Assembly (NCBI RefSeq): GCF_026017845.1
Contig: NZ_CP100416.1
Coordinates: 1,113,833 to 1,177,832, forward strand
Direction of reading: 5' to 3'
DNA length: 64,000 nucleotides
DNA from: Amycolatopsis mediterranei
GTDB taxonomy: Bacteria; Actinomycetota; Actinomycetes; Mycobacteriales; Pseudonocardiaceae
Part shown: piece after piece, positions 7,557-16,851 of the stretch
Layout: each line of letters starts with the position of its first letter
How positions within the stretch are numbered: position 1 is the stretch's first letter
Made by a program: the position numbers and the translations under genes
Notes under the pieces: generated by a model
What the model was told of the DNA's origin: nothing
The model's database searches: none
The model's input: only the letters and a program-made list of their open reading frames with translations

Positions 7557-8314
7557 CTGCTCAGGTAGCCGTTCGTGCCGAGGATGATCAGGGTGGTGAA
7601 GAAGCCGACCCAGAGCGCGATCACGACGTAGCCGACGATCACGGCGGCCGTGGCCAGCCCGCGGCCGCCCGCTTCGCCGCGGTTGGTCTTGCTCAGCGCG
7701 ATGTGGCCCATGACGAGCCCGGCGAGCGCGGTGACGCCGGAGCAGAAGCCGAGGATCGAGCACACGAGGGCGCCGATCGCCAGCGCGTTGTCCTGCGCGT
7801 GCGGCTGCCCCGGGTACGGCTGCCCGAACGGCGCTGGCGGAGCGTACGGGCGCCCGTAGCCCGGCGGGAAAGGCTGCTGATAGGGCTGCTGGAACGCGGG
7901 CTGGTACGCCGGCTGCGGCTCGCCCGGGGCGGCGAACGGCGTGCCGGGGATGTAAGCGGCCGGGGTCTCGTACGCGCCGGGCGGCAGCTGGCCGGGCTGC
8001 TCCGGGGCGACGGTCGTGTCCGAGGCTGCCGGGGTTTCGTACCCGCCGGGCGGCAGGTGACCGGGCTGCTCGGCGGCGACGGTCGTGTCCGCGGCCACCG
8101 GAGTCTCGGCGGCCGAGGTCTCGACAGCCGGGGCCTCGGTGGTCGAAGTATCGGCGGCCGCGGTGTCCGCCGGTGCCGCCGCGGCGATGGTGGCGTCGGA
8201 CGAAGGCGGGTCGTAGCTCTCCGGCTCGTACGGCGCCGGATCCGCCGCCGGCGGGTCGTACGCCACGGTCGGGTCGGCGACCGGGTGGTCCTTGTCCCCG
8301 GACGGGTCGGTCAT
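7553..8314 (-). CDS. DUF4190 membrane protein with long Pro/Thr/Ala-rich N-terminus
   Basis: A 253-residue protein of unknown function. Residues 1-170 are low complexity (repeats of PPGGYETPAA and runs of AADT/AAET) and rich in Pro, Tyr and Gln near the membrane. Two helices form the DUF4190 domain (about 175-250, ALAIGALVCSILGFCSGVTALAGLVMGHIALSKT). The same domain is in the next gene, 40 bases upstream, so the two are tandem paralogues, probably co-transcribed. The large size compared with its 130-residue partner comes from the repeats. Confidence 0.8.
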   Translation of the reverse strand: MTDPSGDKDHPVADPTVAYDPPAADPAPYEPESYDPPSSDATIAAAAPADTAAADTSTTEAPAVETSAAETPVAADTTVAAEQPGHLPPGGYETPAASDTTVAPEQPGQLPPGAYETPAAYIPGTPFAAPGEPQPAYQPAFQQPYQQPFPPGYGRPYAPPAPFGQPYPGQPHAQDNALAIGALVCSILGFCSGVTALAGLVMGHIALSKTNRGEAGGRGLATAAVIVGYVVIALWVGFFTTLIILGTNGYLSS

Positions 8315-8354
8315 GACGGGTCCCCTCGGTGCGGGCCGGGCACCGGCTCGGCGC

Positions 8355-8747
8355 TCAGTGGAAGGCGCCGTTGGCGGCGGCGATCGAGATGAACAGGATG
8401 GTGAGGCCGATGCCGAGGGCGATCCCGACGTACCCGATGATGATCGCCGCCATCGCGACGCCCTGCCCCTCGGCCTCGCCGCGTTTGGCCTTGCCGTAGG
8501 CGATGTGGCCCATGATGATGCCCGCGATGGTCACGAGCACGCACAGGAAAATGCCGAGGATCGAGCAGATGAGCGCACCGACCGCGAGGCCCGAACCTTC
8601 GCGCGGCGGGCCCGGCATCCCGGGGTAGCCCGGGTACTGCGGGTAGCCACCGCTCGGGTACTGCGGGCCGTAACCGGGCTGCTGGTAGCCGCCCGAAGGC
8701 GGCGGCTGCTGGCCGTACGGGTTGTTCGGGTCGTGCGGGTAACTCAT
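8355..8747 (-). CDS. DUF4190 membrane protein
   Basis: A 130-residue protein with a Pro/Tyr/Gly-rich N-terminus (YPHDPNNPYGQQPPPSGGY...) and two membrane helices carrying the DUF4190 signature GLAVGALICSILGIFLC ... GIIMGHIAYGKAKRGEA. The start is ATG 8747, with ggggagag just upstream. Function unknown; Pro/Tyr-rich tails of this kind often bind partners at the membrane. The promoter lies in the 141 bases shared with the divergent acyl-CoA dehydrogenase. Confidence 0.82.
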   Translation of the reverse strand: MSYPHDPNNPYGQQPPPSGGYQQPGYGPQYPSGGYPQYPGYPGMPGPPREGSGLAVGALICSILGIFLCVLVTIAGIIMGHIAYGKAKRGEAEGQGVAMAAIIIGYVGIALGIGLTILFISIAAANGAFH

Positions 8748-8888
8748 GATCTCTCCCCTCCCCGCCGCACTTTACGGGGCCGGGCCCGCTGAGCGTGAGC
8801 GCCCTCATAGCAGCGTGACGGCTTTCGGGTCATACTCACCGGTAACCCAGCGCCGGGAGCGGCGTCCTACTCCGGAAAGGGAGCCGTG

Positions 8889-10085
8889 ATGGCCCGTCTC
8901 GCCCAGACCGCCGGCCTGACCGACGTGCAGTCGGAGATCCTCGCGACCGTCCGCCAGTTCGTGGACAAGGAGGTCATCCCGCACGCGCAGGAGCTCGAGC
9001 ACGCCGACACCTACCCCGCCGACATCGTCGCGGGCATGAAGGAGATGGGCCTGTTCGGGATCACCATCCCGGAGGAGTACGGGGGGCTCGGCGAGTCGCT
9101 GCTGACCTACGCGCTGGTCGTCGAGGAGATCGCGCGGGGCTGGATGAGCGTGTCCGGCGTGATCAACACCCACTTCATCGTGGCGCACATGATCTCCCGC
9201 CACGGCACCGAGGCGCAGAAGCAGCACTTCCTCCCGCGGATGGCCACCGGCGAGGTCCGCGGCTCCTTCTCGATGTCGGAGCCCGACCTCGGCTCGGACG
9301 TCGCCGCGATCAAGACCAAGGCGAAGAAGACCGATGACGGCTACGTCATCGACGGCTCGAAGATGTGGCTGACCAACGGCGGCTCGTCCAACCTGATCGC
9401 GCTGCTGGTCAAGACCGACGAAGGCGCCGAGAAGCCGCACCAGAACCTGACGACGTTCCTGGTCGAGAAGCCGGAGGGCTTCGGCGAGGTGGCGCCCGGG
9501 CTCACCATTCCCGGCAAGATCGACAAGATGGGCTACAAGGGCGTCGACACGACCGAAGCGGTCTTCGACGGCTACAAGATCGGTGCGGACATGGTGCTCG
9601 GCGAGGCGCCGGGCAAGGGCTTCGCGTACATGATGGACGGTGTCGAGGTCGGCCGCGTCAACGTCGCGGCGCGCGCCTGCGGCATCGCGATCCGGGCGTT
9701 CGAGCTCGCGGTGGAGTACGCCCAGCAGCGCAAGACGTTCGGCAAGGCGATCGCCGAGCACCAGGCCGTCGCGTTCAAGCTGGCCGAAATGGCGACCAAG
9801 GTCGAGGCGGCGCACCTGATGATGGTGAACGCGGCCCGCCTCAAGGACTCCGGCGCGCGCAACGACGTCGAGGCCGGGATGGCGAAGCTGATCGCGTCGG
9901 AGTACTGCGCGGAGGTCACGCAGGACTCGTTCCGCATCCACGGCGGTTACGGGTACTCGAAGGAGTACGAGATCGAGCGGCTGATGCGCGAGGCGCCGTT
10001 CCTGCTGATCGGCGAAGGCACCAGCGAGATCCAGAAGACCATCATCAGCCGGGGGCTGCTGAGGGAGTACAAATCGCGGTCTTGA
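8889..10085 (+). CDS. Acyl-CoA dehydrogenase
   Basis: Flavoenzyme that introduces the alpha-beta double bond into acyl-CoA thioesters and passes electrons to ETF. The 398 residues cover the whole family length: N-terminal helical domain, middle beta domain with FSMSEPDLGSDVAAI, and C-terminal domain with RKTFGKAIAEHQAV and IHGGYGYSKEYEIERLMREAP (FAD and catalytic region). ATG 8889 sits five bases after ggaaagggag; GTG 8886 is too close to it. Chain-length specificity cannot be read from the sequence. It stands alone; no ETF or CoA ligase is adjacent. Confidence 0.92.
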   Translation: MARLAQTAGLTDVQSEILATVRQFVDKEVIPHAQELEHADTYPADIVAGMKEMGLFGITIPEEYGGLGESLLTYALVVEEIARGWMSVSGVINTHFIVAHMISRHGTEAQKQHFLPRMATGEVRGSFSMSEPDLGSDVAAIKTKAKKTDDGYVIDGSKMWLTNGGSSNLIALLVKTDEGAEKPHQNLTTFLVEKPEGFGEVAPGLTIPGKIDKMGYKGVDTTEAVFDGYKIGADMVLGEAPGKGFAYMMDGVEVGRVNVAARACGIAIRAFELAVEYAQQRKTFGKAIAEHQAVAFKLAEMATKVEAAHLMMVNAARLKDSGARNDVEAGMAKLIASEYCAEVTQDSFRIHGGYGYSKEYEIERLMREAPFLLIGEGTSEIQKTIISRGLLREYKSRS

Positions 10086-10201
10086 ACGACGTTTGTCGCT
10101 CTGTCGACAATCGACCGCCCGGCCTTTCGGGGTAAGCGGCTCGCACGGTCCGGGTGTTCTTGACAAGATGGACGCCCGGACCCACGAGTGCGCAGGTGAT
10201 G

Positions 10202-10726
10202 ATGGTGAGTAGTCCCTTTGGCGGGGGGCGGGCGCCCGGTGGCCTCCCGCGGCTGCCGACCCCGCCGACCGGCTGGCCGATCGGGTCGTACGCGACCTAC
10301 GGCGAGGCGCAGCAGGCCGTCGACTTCCTCGCCGAGAGCGAGTTCGCGGTCGGTGACGTCACGATCGTCGGCGTCGACCTCATGCTGGTGGAGCGCGTGA
10401 TCGGGCGGCTCACCTGGGGTCGTGTGCTCGCCACCGGCGCGATGTCCGGGGCGTGGTTCGGCGTGTTCGCGGGGCTGCTGCTCGGGTTGTTCGTCAACCA
10501 GGGGTTCGTGCTGCAGGTGCTCACCGGGCTGGTGCTCGGGGTGTTGTCCGGCCTGATGTTCGCCGCGATCGGGTACAGCATGTCGCGGGGCCGCCGCCGG
10601 GACTTCTCCTCGGCGAGCCAGCTCGTCGCCGGCCGGTACGACGTCCTGTGCCAGCCGCGCTCGGCCGAACGAGGCCGGGAACTGCTGGCCAGACTGGCCC
10701 TCAAACCGCCGTCGGCCCACCCCTAG
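10202..10726 (+). CDS. General stress protein 17M-like membrane protein (Rv1234 type)
   Basis: A 174-residue protein with an N-terminal alpha/beta segment typical of YflT/GSP17M proteins (SYATYGEAQQAVDFLAES...VTIVGVDLMLVERVIGRL) and two membrane helices containing GxxxG spacing (about 75-120), ending in a cytosolic tail. The function is unknown; homologues are linked to general stress. Starts at 10199, 10202 and GTG 10205 are all possible. In M. tuberculosis the equivalent gene also stands directly before lpqY-sugABC, here 244 bases upstream of it. Confidence 0.78.
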   Translation: MVSSPFGGGRAPGGLPRLPTPPTGWPIGSYATYGEAQQAVDFLAESEFAVGDVTIVGVDLMLVERVIGRLTWGRVLATGAMSGAWFGVFAGLLLGLFVNQGFVLQVLTGLVLGVLSGLMFAAIGYSMSRGRRRDFSSASQLVAGRYDVLCQPRSAERGRELLARLALKPPSAHP

Positions 10727-10926
10727 AAAACCCCTCTGTTATCAGGGAAAAATCACGATTCGACGCGCGGTGGGCTGAATCGTTACCGATACTGCTTGCG
10801 GGGTGTGATCGCCCGGCATAAGTTGGCCGACACCAGTCGGGCGGCCTCGCCCCACCAGCGCGGCGGCCCGAGCACTAGCACGTCGGGGTGCTGGCGCGGT
10901 TTCGCCTCATCGCGTCGCGGTGCCCA

Positions 10927-10946
10927 CCGGGTACCGCGGTAACCGG
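10927..10946. promoter_or_regulatory. 20-bp near-perfect dyad before lpqY
   Basis: CCGGGTACCGCGGTAACCGG is self-complementary at nine of ten base pairs and ends 24 bases before the lpqY start. Its position just before the Shine-Dalgarno sequence (gtgaggagg) suits a repressor site for the sugar-transport operon. No regulator gene is adjacent. Confidence 0.4.
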
Positions 10947-10970
10947 CGTGCACGCGGGTGAGGAGGCCTT

Positions 10971-12293
10971 ATGGGGAAGAGGATCGGCGCGGGCAAACGA
11001 GGACGGTCGCCCGGCCGCACCGCCATCCTGCTGGGGGCAGGGGCATTGGTGACCGGCGTGCTGGCCGGGTGCGGGACGAGTTCCGGGCTGAAGATCAACA
11101 TCTACATGTCGCCCGAGGACAACTTCCAGAAAGTGGTCGACGGCTGCAACGTGAAGGCCGCCGGCAAGTACGAAATCGTCTACAACAAGCTCCCGCGCGG
11201 AGCGGACGACCAGCGGCTGCAGATGGCGCGCCGGCTGGCGGCGGGTGACACCGCGATGGACATCCTGGGCCTCGACGTCACGTGGGTCTCGGAGTTCGCC
11301 GAAGCCGGCTGGGCCGAGGAATGGACCGGCCAGAACAAGGCCGCGGCGTCGCAGGGCGTGCTGCAGGGTCCGCTGGACACCGCGACCCACAACGGGAAGC
11401 TGTACGCGGCCACGAAGAACACCAACGTGCAGCTGCTCTGGTACGACGACCGGGTGACGCCGAAGCCGCCGGCGACCTGGGACGAGATGATGCAGAAGTC
11501 CCAGGAGCTCAAGGGACAGGGCAAGCCCTACGAAATCGTGTTCACCGGCGCGCAGTACGAAGGCCTGGTCGTCTTCTACAACACGCTGGTCGCGTCGATG
11601 GGCGGGCACATCCTGTCCGACGACGGCAAGTCCGTGGTGATGGACGACGGTGCCGTGAAGGCGTTGGAACTGCTCAAGAAGGTGTCGACCTCGGGGCTCA
11701 CCGACCCGTCGCTGAGCAACATGAAGGAAGACGACATCCGGCAGGCGTTCCAGCGCGGCCAGGCCGCGTTCCAGCTCAACTGGCCGTACGTCTACGCCGC
11801 CTACGCCAAGGACAAGAAGGCGGACCTCGCGCACTTCAAGTGGGCGGTCTACCCGGCGGCTCAGGCCGGGATGCCGGCGCGGACCACGATCGGCGGGTTC
11901 GACCTGGCGGTGAGCACCTACTCGCAGCACAAGCCGGAGGCGTTCGAGGCGGCGCTGTGCCTGCGCAGCCCGGAAAGCCAGAAGATCTCCGCGATCAACG
12001 ACGGCGTGCCGCCGAGCATCGAATCGGTGTACCACAACGACGTTCCGCTCGACCCGGGCAAGCCGGCGTCGGCCGACAACCCGAACATGGCGAGCCAGTA
12101 CCCGATGCGCGAAGCGATCCTCGCCGCGCTCAAGTCCGCCGCGGTCCGCCCGCTGACCCCGGCGTACCAGAACGCCTCGACGGTCATGTCGAAGATCCTT
12201 TCGCCGCCGTCGGAGATCGACCCGCAGGCCACCGCGGCCAAGCTGCGGGAGCAGCTCGGTGACGCGCTCCAGTCGAAGGGAGTGATCCCGTGA
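10971..12293 (+). CDS. lpqY: Trehalose-binding lipoprotein LpqY (ABC transporter)
   Basis: Family-1 extracellular sugar-binding protein of 440 residues. It has a basic N-terminus, a hydrophobic stretch and a lipobox LAGC with Cys34 as the lipidated residue. The body is typical of binding proteins (IYMSPEDNFQKVV, DILGLDVTWVSEFAEAGW). In mycobacteria LpqY-SugABC recycles trehalose released during mycolate transfer. The specificity here is inferred from gene order (GSP17M, lpqY, sugA, sugB, sugC) and not from binding residues. ATG 10971 follows gtgaggagg. Its stop overlaps sugA by four bases. Confidence 0.82.
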   Translation: MGKRIGAGKRGRSPGRTAILLGAGALVTGVLAGCGTSSGLKINIYMSPEDNFQKVVDGCNVKAAGKYEIVYNKLPRGADDQRLQMARRLAAGDTAMDILGLDVTWVSEFAEAGWAEEWTGQNKAAASQGVLQGPLDTATHNGKLYAATKNTNVQLLWYDDRVTPKPPATWDEMMQKSQELKGQGKPYEIVFTGAQYEGLVVFYNTLVASMGGHILSDDGKSVVMDDGAVKALELLKKVSTSGLTDPSLSNMKEDDIRQAFQRGQAAFQLNWPYVYAAYAKDKKADLAHFKWAVYPAAQAGMPARTTIGGFDLAVSTYSQHKPEAFEAALCLRSPESQKISAINDGVPPSIESVYHNDVPLDPGKPASADNPNMASQYPMREAILAALKSAAVRPLTPAYQNASTVMSKILSPPSEIDPQATAAKLREQLGDALQSKGVIP

Positions 12294-13261
12294 CCGTCCA
12301 GGACTCGACCCCGGCCGGCACCGCCGGGGCCACGGTCGCCGGGGAGGCGACCTCCGGCAAGAAGGGCAAACCCGCCCTCTCCGAAGGGAAGAAGGCCGAG
12401 CGGCGGCTCGGGTTGTGGCTGTGCGCGCCCGCGTTCATCGTGATGATCGCGGTCACCGGCTACCCGATCCTCTACTCGGTCTGGCTGTCGCTGCAGCGGT
12501 ACGACCTGCGGTTCCCGGCGCAGCAGCAGTTCGTCGGCTTCGACAACTACGCCGCCGTGCTGTCCAGCTCGTACTGGTGGACGGCGTTCGGCACCACGAT
12601 GCTCCTCACCGTCGTGTCGGTGGCGATCGAATTCGTGCTCGGCATGGCGCTGGCGCTGATCATGCACCGGACGCTCGTCGGCCGCGGCCTGGTCCGCACC
12701 GTCGCGCTGATCCCGTACGGCATCGTCACGGTCGTCGCGGCGTTCTCGTGGTACTACGCGTGGACGCCGAAGACCGGCTACCTGGCGAACTTCCTCGCCG
12801 CCGACGCGGCCCCGCTCACCGAGCAGTGGCCGTCGCTGTTCATCATCATCGGCGCCGAGGTGTGGAAGACCACGCCGTTCATGGCGCTGCTGCTGATGGC
12901 CGGCCTGGCGCTGGTGCCGGACGACCTGCTCAAGGCGGCGGCGATGGACGGCGCGAGCGCGTGGCAGCGGTTCACGAAGGTGATGCTGCCGGTGATGAAG
13001 CCGGCGATCCTGGTGGCGCTGCTGTTCCGCACGCTCGACGCGTTCCGCATCTTCGACAACATCTACGTGCTCACCAACGGCGCGCAGGACACCGGATCGG
13101 TGTCCATGCAGACCTACGACAACCTGGTGAAGGGGCTCAACCTCGGCATCGGTTCGACGATGGCGGTGCTGATCTTCATCACGGTGGCGATCATCGCGTT
13201 CATCTTCATCAAGGTGTTCGGCACGGCCGCACCCGGATCGGACAACGGGGGTAAGCGCTGA
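12290..13261 (+). CDS. sugA: ABC sugar transporter permease SugA
   Basis: MalF-type inner-membrane permease of 323 residues with about six helices after a 40-residue polar, Lys/Gly/Ala-rich N-terminus. The EAA loop that docks on the ATPase is [21 protein letters not shown] near residue 220. The GTG start overlaps the lpqY stop (GTGA), and its stop overlaps sugB by one base (TGATG), so the operon is translationally coupled. It forms the import channel with SugB. Confidence 0.87.
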   Translation: MTVQDSTPAGTAGATVAGEATSGKKGKPALSEGKKAERRLGLWLCAPAFIVMIAVTGYPILYSVWLSLQRYDLRFPAQQQFVGFDNYAAVLSSSYWWTAFGTTMLLTVVSVAIEFVLGMALALIMHRTLVGRGLVRTVALIPYGIVTVVAAFSWYYAWTPKTGYLANFLAADAAPLTEQWPSLFIIIGAEVWKTTPFMALLLMAGLALVPDDLLKAAAMDGASAWQRFTKVMLPVMKPAILVALLFRTLDAFRIFDNIYVLTNGAQDTGSVSMQTYDNLVKGLNLGIGSTMAVLIFITVAIIAFIFIKVFGTAAPGSDNGGKR

Positions 13262-14100
13262 TGACGATGGGAACCGTCACGACGGGCCGCAAGGTCAGGT
13301 GGGGCCTCGTCGACATCCTCGTGCTGGTGTTCGCGCTGGTGCCGGTGCTCTGGGTGGTTTCGCTGTCGTTCAAGACCAAGGACACGATCACCGACGGGAG
13401 CTTCATCCCGCAGGCGTGGACCTGGCAGAACTACGCGGACATCTTCCAGACGTCGGAATTCCTGCTGGCGCTGGTCAACTCGATCGGCATCGCGATCATC
13501 TCGACGGTGATCGCGGTGGTGCTGGGCACGATGGCCGCGTACGCGGTCGCCCGGCTGGACTTCCCCGGCAAACAGGTGCTCGTCGGGCTGTCGCTGCTGA
13601 TCGCGATGTTCCCGCAGGTGTCGCTGGTGACGCCGTTGTTCAACATCGAGCGGAACATCGGGCTGTTCGACACGTGGCCGGGGCTGATCCTGCCCTACAT
13701 CACGTTCGCGCTGCCGCTGTCGATCTACACGCTGTCGGCCTTCTTCCGGGAAATCCCGTGGGAGCTGGAAAAGGCGGCGAAGATGGACGGCGCGACGCCG
13801 GCACAGGCGTTCCGCCGGGTGATCGCGCCGCTGGCCGCGCCGGGCGTGTTCACCACGGCGATCCTGGTGTTCATCTTCTGCTGGAACGACTTCCTGTTCG
13901 CCATCTCGCTGACGTCGACCACGGCGTCGCGCACGGTGCCGGCCGCGTTGTCGTTCTTCACCGGGTCCTCGCAGTTCGAGGACCCGACCGGGCAGGTGAG
14001 CGCGGCCGCGGTCGTCATCACCATCCCGATCATCGTTTTCGTCTTGTTCTTCCAGCGTCGCATCGTGGCGGGGCTGACCTCCGGTGCGGTGAAGGGGTAG
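13261..14100 (+). CDS. sugB: ABC sugar transporter permease SugB
   Basis: MalG-type permease of 279 residues with six predicted helices. The EAA motif reads [23 protein letters not shown] (around residue 180). ATG 13261 shares its first base with the sugA stop. Four bases separate it from sugC. It completes the heterodimeric membrane channel of the probable trehalose importer. Confidence 0.88.
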   Translation: MTMGTVTTGRKVRWGLVDILVLVFALVPVLWVVSLSFKTKDTITDGSFIPQAWTWQNYADIFQTSEFLLALVNSIGIAIISTVIAVVLGTMAAYAVARLDFPGKQVLVGLSLLIAMFPQVSLVTPLFNIERNIGLFDTWPGLILPYITFALPLSIYTLSAFFREIPWELEKAAKMDGATPAQAFRRVIAPLAAPGVFTTAILVFIFCWNDFLFAISLTSTTASRTVPAALSFFTGSSQFEDPTGQVSAAAVVITIPIIVFVLFFQRRIVAGLTSGAVKG

Positions 14101-14104
14101 CGCT

Positions 14105-15286
14105 ATGGCAGAGATCGTGCTCGACAAGGTGTCGAAGAAGTACCCCGACGGCGCCCTCGCCGTGTCCGAAGTGGACATCACCATCGCCGACGGCGAGTTC
14201 ATCATCCTGGTCGGCCCGTCCGGCTGCGGGAAGTCGACGACGCTGAACATGGTGGCCGGCCTGGAGGACATCTCCTCCGGCGAGCTGCGGATCGACGGGC
14301 AGCGCGTCAACGAGAAGGCCCCGAAGGACCGGGACATCGCGATGGTGTTCCAGTCCTACGCGCTCTACCCGCACATGAGCGTCCGGGAGAACATGGCCTT
14401 CCCGCTGCGGCTGGCCAAGGTCGATGACAAGACCGTGCGGGCGAAGGTGGAGGAAGCCGCGACGATCCTCGACCTGACCGCGCACCTGGACCGCAAGCCG
14501 GCCAACCTCTCCGGTGGCCAGCGCCAGCGCGTCGCGATGGGCCGGGCGATCGTCCGCAACCCGAAGGCGTTCCTGATGGACGAGCCGCTGTCCAACCTGG
14601 ACGCCAAGCTGCGCGGCCAGATGCGCACGTCGGTGTCGAAGATCCAGAAGCAGCTCGGCACGACGACGCTGTACGTGACGCACGACCAGACCGAGGCCAT
14701 GACCCTGGGCGACCGGGTCGTGGTGCTGCGGGCCGGGTACGTGCAGCAGATCGGCTCGCCGCAGTTCCTCTACGACAACCCGGCGAACCTGTTCGTGGCC
14801 GGGTTCATCGGCTCGCCGTCGATGAACTTCGTCCCGGCGACGCTGGAGAACAACGAGCTGCGCAGCGCACTGGGCACGACGCCGCTCACCGACCGCGTCC
14901 GGCAGCTGGTGGAGCGGGCGAACGCGCCCCGCGACGTCATCGTCGGCATCCGGCCGGAGCACTTCGAGGACGCGGCGCTCGTCGAGGCCGGGCAGAAGAC
15001 GGGCGGCGGCACGTTCACCGCGCACATCGACGTGCTCGAGTCGATGGGCTCGGAGAAGTTCGCCCACTTCACGCTGGAGGGCGAAGCCGCCACCGCCGCG
15101 GAGCTGGCCGAACTGGCCGCGGACAGCGGGTCCGCGGACGTGCCGGGCGCGGAGTCCCAGGTCGTGGCCCGCCTTTCGGCGGAGTCGGCGGCGGCGGAGA
15201 ACGCCGACCTCGAGATCTGGTACGACGCGGACAAGATCAAGCTGTTCGACCCGTCGAACGGCAAGAACCTCACCTACGAGGACTGA
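14105..15286 (+). CDS. sugC: ABC sugar transporter ATP-binding protein SugC
   Basis: The 393-residue ATPase energises SugAB. It has Walker A GPSGCGKST (37-45), the Q-loop in VFQSYALYPHM, the signature LSGGQRQR, Walker B FLMDEP and the switch histidine in YVTHDQTEA. The C-terminal extension (about 240-390) has the TOBE-type regulatory fold seen in MalK and UgpC. Having its own ATPase makes the operon self-sufficient. A strong hairpin terminator starts 12 bases after the stop. Confidence 0.9.
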   Translation: MAEIVLDKVSKKYPDGALAVSEVDITIADGEFIILVGPSGCGKSTTLNMVAGLEDISSGELRIDGQRVNEKAPKDRDIAMVFQSYALYPHMSVRENMAFPLRLAKVDDKTVRAKVEEAATILDLTAHLDRKPANLSGGQRQRVAMGRAIVRNPKAFLMDEPLSNLDAKLRGQMRTSVSKIQKQLGTTTLYVTHDQTEAMTLGDRVVVLRAGYVQQIGSPQFLYDNPANLFVAGFIGSPSMNFVPATLENNELRSALGTTPLTDRVRQLVERANAPRDVIVGIRPEHFEDAALVEAGQKTGGGTFTAHIDVLESMGSEKFAHFTLEGEAATAAELAELAADSGSADVPGAESQVVARLSAESAAAENADLEIWYDADKIKLFDPSNGKNLTYED

Positions 15287-15297
15287 GTCCGGAGTCC

Positions 15298-15333
15298 GTG
15301 AAGGCCGTCCCGGGAAACCGGGGTGGCCTTCAC
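15298..15333. terminator. Bidirectional hairpin terminator between sugC and the lipoprotein gene
   Basis: GTGAAGGCC...GGCCTTCAC arms with an inner TCCCGG/CCGGG stem and an AAA-containing loop form a long stem. It serves both convergent genes and overlaps the last codon of the minus-strand gene. The arm sequence recurs in the terminator at 47332-47370. Confidence 0.75.
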
Positions 15334-16244
15334 GGCTGTCCGGGGGCGGGGAGCCGGGGGAGGATCGCCGCCGCCGCGGCGCGGGCCAGTGCGCAGGTGC
15401 CGTCGCCCGCCGCCCCGGCCGTCTCGACCACGCTGATCTCGGCCAGTTCTCGGCGCGCCGGCAGGCCCGGGGTCGGCTGGGTGGTGTCGACCAGGCAGAA
15501 CGCGCCGGCCACCCGGACGCGGGCGTCGTGGCCGCCGAGCTGCTCGGTGGGGCCGTCCGGCGCCGCCGTCTCCACGGTCAGCTTCAAGCTCACCTTGCCG
15601 CGGATGCAGCTGTGCCCGGACAGCCCGGTCGCCGGCCGGCTGCCGGGGCCGGCGGCCGCGTCGAGGTCGTGGTTGTCGAGCAGGACGCACGGCGCCACCC
15701 GGCCCCACGAGTGGTCCGGGAACGTCAGCCTGCCGACCTTGTGCGCGGTGATCGCGGCCAGCGCCGAGCCGACGGTGGCGTCCGCGACACCGCAGCGGGC
15801 GTCCTGGTCGCCGGCGTCGTCGGTGACCGAGAGGTCGAGCCGGTTGCCGTCGGCGAAGGTGATCGCGCGGGTGCAGGCGCTGCGGTCGTTGAACATCGAC
15901 TGCTGGATCGCGACGCCGTCGGGCACCGGCCCGGGGTAGTCGTAGGGCTTGAGGTTCGGGTCGGAGTCGAAGGCCAGCGGCCCGATGAGGATCGTGCGCG
16001 GGCCGGCGGTGGCGTGGCAGCTCTCGTACGTCGGGACGGCGACCGCGCCGGGCGCCACCTTGGGCACGTTCAGCAGGCTGCAGTAGTCGATGTCGCCGAA
16101 GTCGCCGAGCGCGTCGGCGGCGGTCAGCGGCGTGGGCCCGGAATCGCGCTCGGGCGCGGCCTGCGTGGTGGCGCACCCCCCGGCGAGGAGGGCACAGAGC
16201 ATCGCAACGGCCAAGCTTTTCGGACGCGGGTACACGGGGAGCAA
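15330..16244 (-). CDS. Uncharacterised secreted lipoprotein
   Basis: A 304-residue protein with an N-terminal signal and a lipobox (LLAGGC, lipidated Cys24). After a short Thr/Ala/Pro linker it has a globular region with several cysteines (YCSLL, YESCHA, SACTRAI, DARCGV, APCVLLD, HSCIRG, AFCLVD, GTCALARAA) that probably form disulphides outside the cell. It resembles the DUF3558-type lipoproteins of Pseudonocardiaceae in layout, but I cannot assign a family. Start ATG 16244 is the best candidate. Function unknown. Confidence 0.72.
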   Translation of the reverse strand: MLPVYPRPKSLAVAMLCALLAGGCATTQAAPERDSGPTPLTAADALGDFGDIDYCSLLNVPKVAPGAVAVPTYESCHATAGPRTILIGPLAFDSDPNLKPYDYPGPVPDGVAIQQSMFNDRSACTRAITFADGNRLDLSVTDDAGDQDARCGVADATVGSALAAITAHKVGRLTFPDHSWGRVAPCVLLDNHDLDAAAGPGSRPATGLSGHSCIRGKVSLKLTVETAAPDGPTEQLGGHDARVRVAGAFCLVDTTQPTPGLPARRELAEISVVETAGAAGDGTCALARAAAAAILPRLPAPGQP

Positions 16245-16410
16245 GTATCACCACATCGCGCGGAAAAACCAGCCCTGACGGGGACATCTCTCAATATTCT
16301 CCGGAATGCCCCGGGCGAACCCGCAGTTCAGGCGGATTTCGGAGGGTGCGCGCGGATTTCGCCGCCATCCTGAACGATTTTCGGCTTTGCCGTCCCCTAA
16401 GGGAGCGATC

Positions 16411-16426
16411 CATCGCGCGAGCGATG
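16411..16426. promoter_or_regulatory. Palindrome CATCGC-n4-GCGATG upstream of the pspC-like gene
   Basis: A perfect 6-bp inverted repeat with a four-base centre (gcga), 63 bases before the PspC start and inside the 244-bp divergent intergenic region. It could be an operator for either gene; nothing else supports this. Confidence 0.3.
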
Positions 16427-16488
16427 CGGAAGCGGGTACTCCGGTGGTGAAGTGGAGGTATCGGAACTTCGAGGAAAAGGAAACGACG

Positions 16489-16683
16489 ATGAGCGCACCG
16501 GTCACCCGACGACTGTCCCGTCCGCGCCACGGTCGCATGATCGGCGGCGTCTGCGCGGGCCTGGCGCAGCGGTACGGCATGAAGCCCGGCACCGTGCGGC
16601 TGCTGGCCGTGCTGTCCTGCCTGCTGCCGGGGCCGCAGTTCGTGGCCTACCTGATCATGTGGGCGATCATTCCGTCCGAGTGA
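16489..16683 (+). CDS. Small PspC-domain membrane protein
   Basis: A 64-residue protein that is almost only a PspC domain: a basic N-terminus (RRLSRPRHGR), the signature MIGGVCAGLAQRYGMKPGTVRLLAVLSC, and one membrane helix ending AYLIMWAIIPSE. PspC proteins take part in membrane-stress sensing. ATG 16489 follows gaggaaaagg at 16471-16480. The 5' extension of the frame to 16306 has no ribosome site or family similarity. It stands alone. Confidence 0.85.
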   Translation: MSAPVTRRLSRPRHGRMIGGVCAGLAQRYGMKPGTVRLLAVLSCLLPGPQFVAYLIMWAIIPSE

Positions 16684-16851
16684 TGCCGCATTGTTCGCTG
16701 CGCCGGTGATCCGAGGGGGTCGCCGGCGCTGTGCTGCTCGGCGTGCGTATCGGTCCGGCAGGGGCGTGTGGCCCAAGGGCGGGCCTGTGGTGCGGTCGTG
16801 TGCTGGAGGTCCTGTTGCATTGCTGCTGCCGGATCTCCGTGCGGCCTCCGG

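Noticed and set aside
5607-7763. A 718-codon minus-strand frame fused to the kinase
   Set aside because: Only the part below 6578 shows kinase motifs; the rest is antisense to the SPFH gene.
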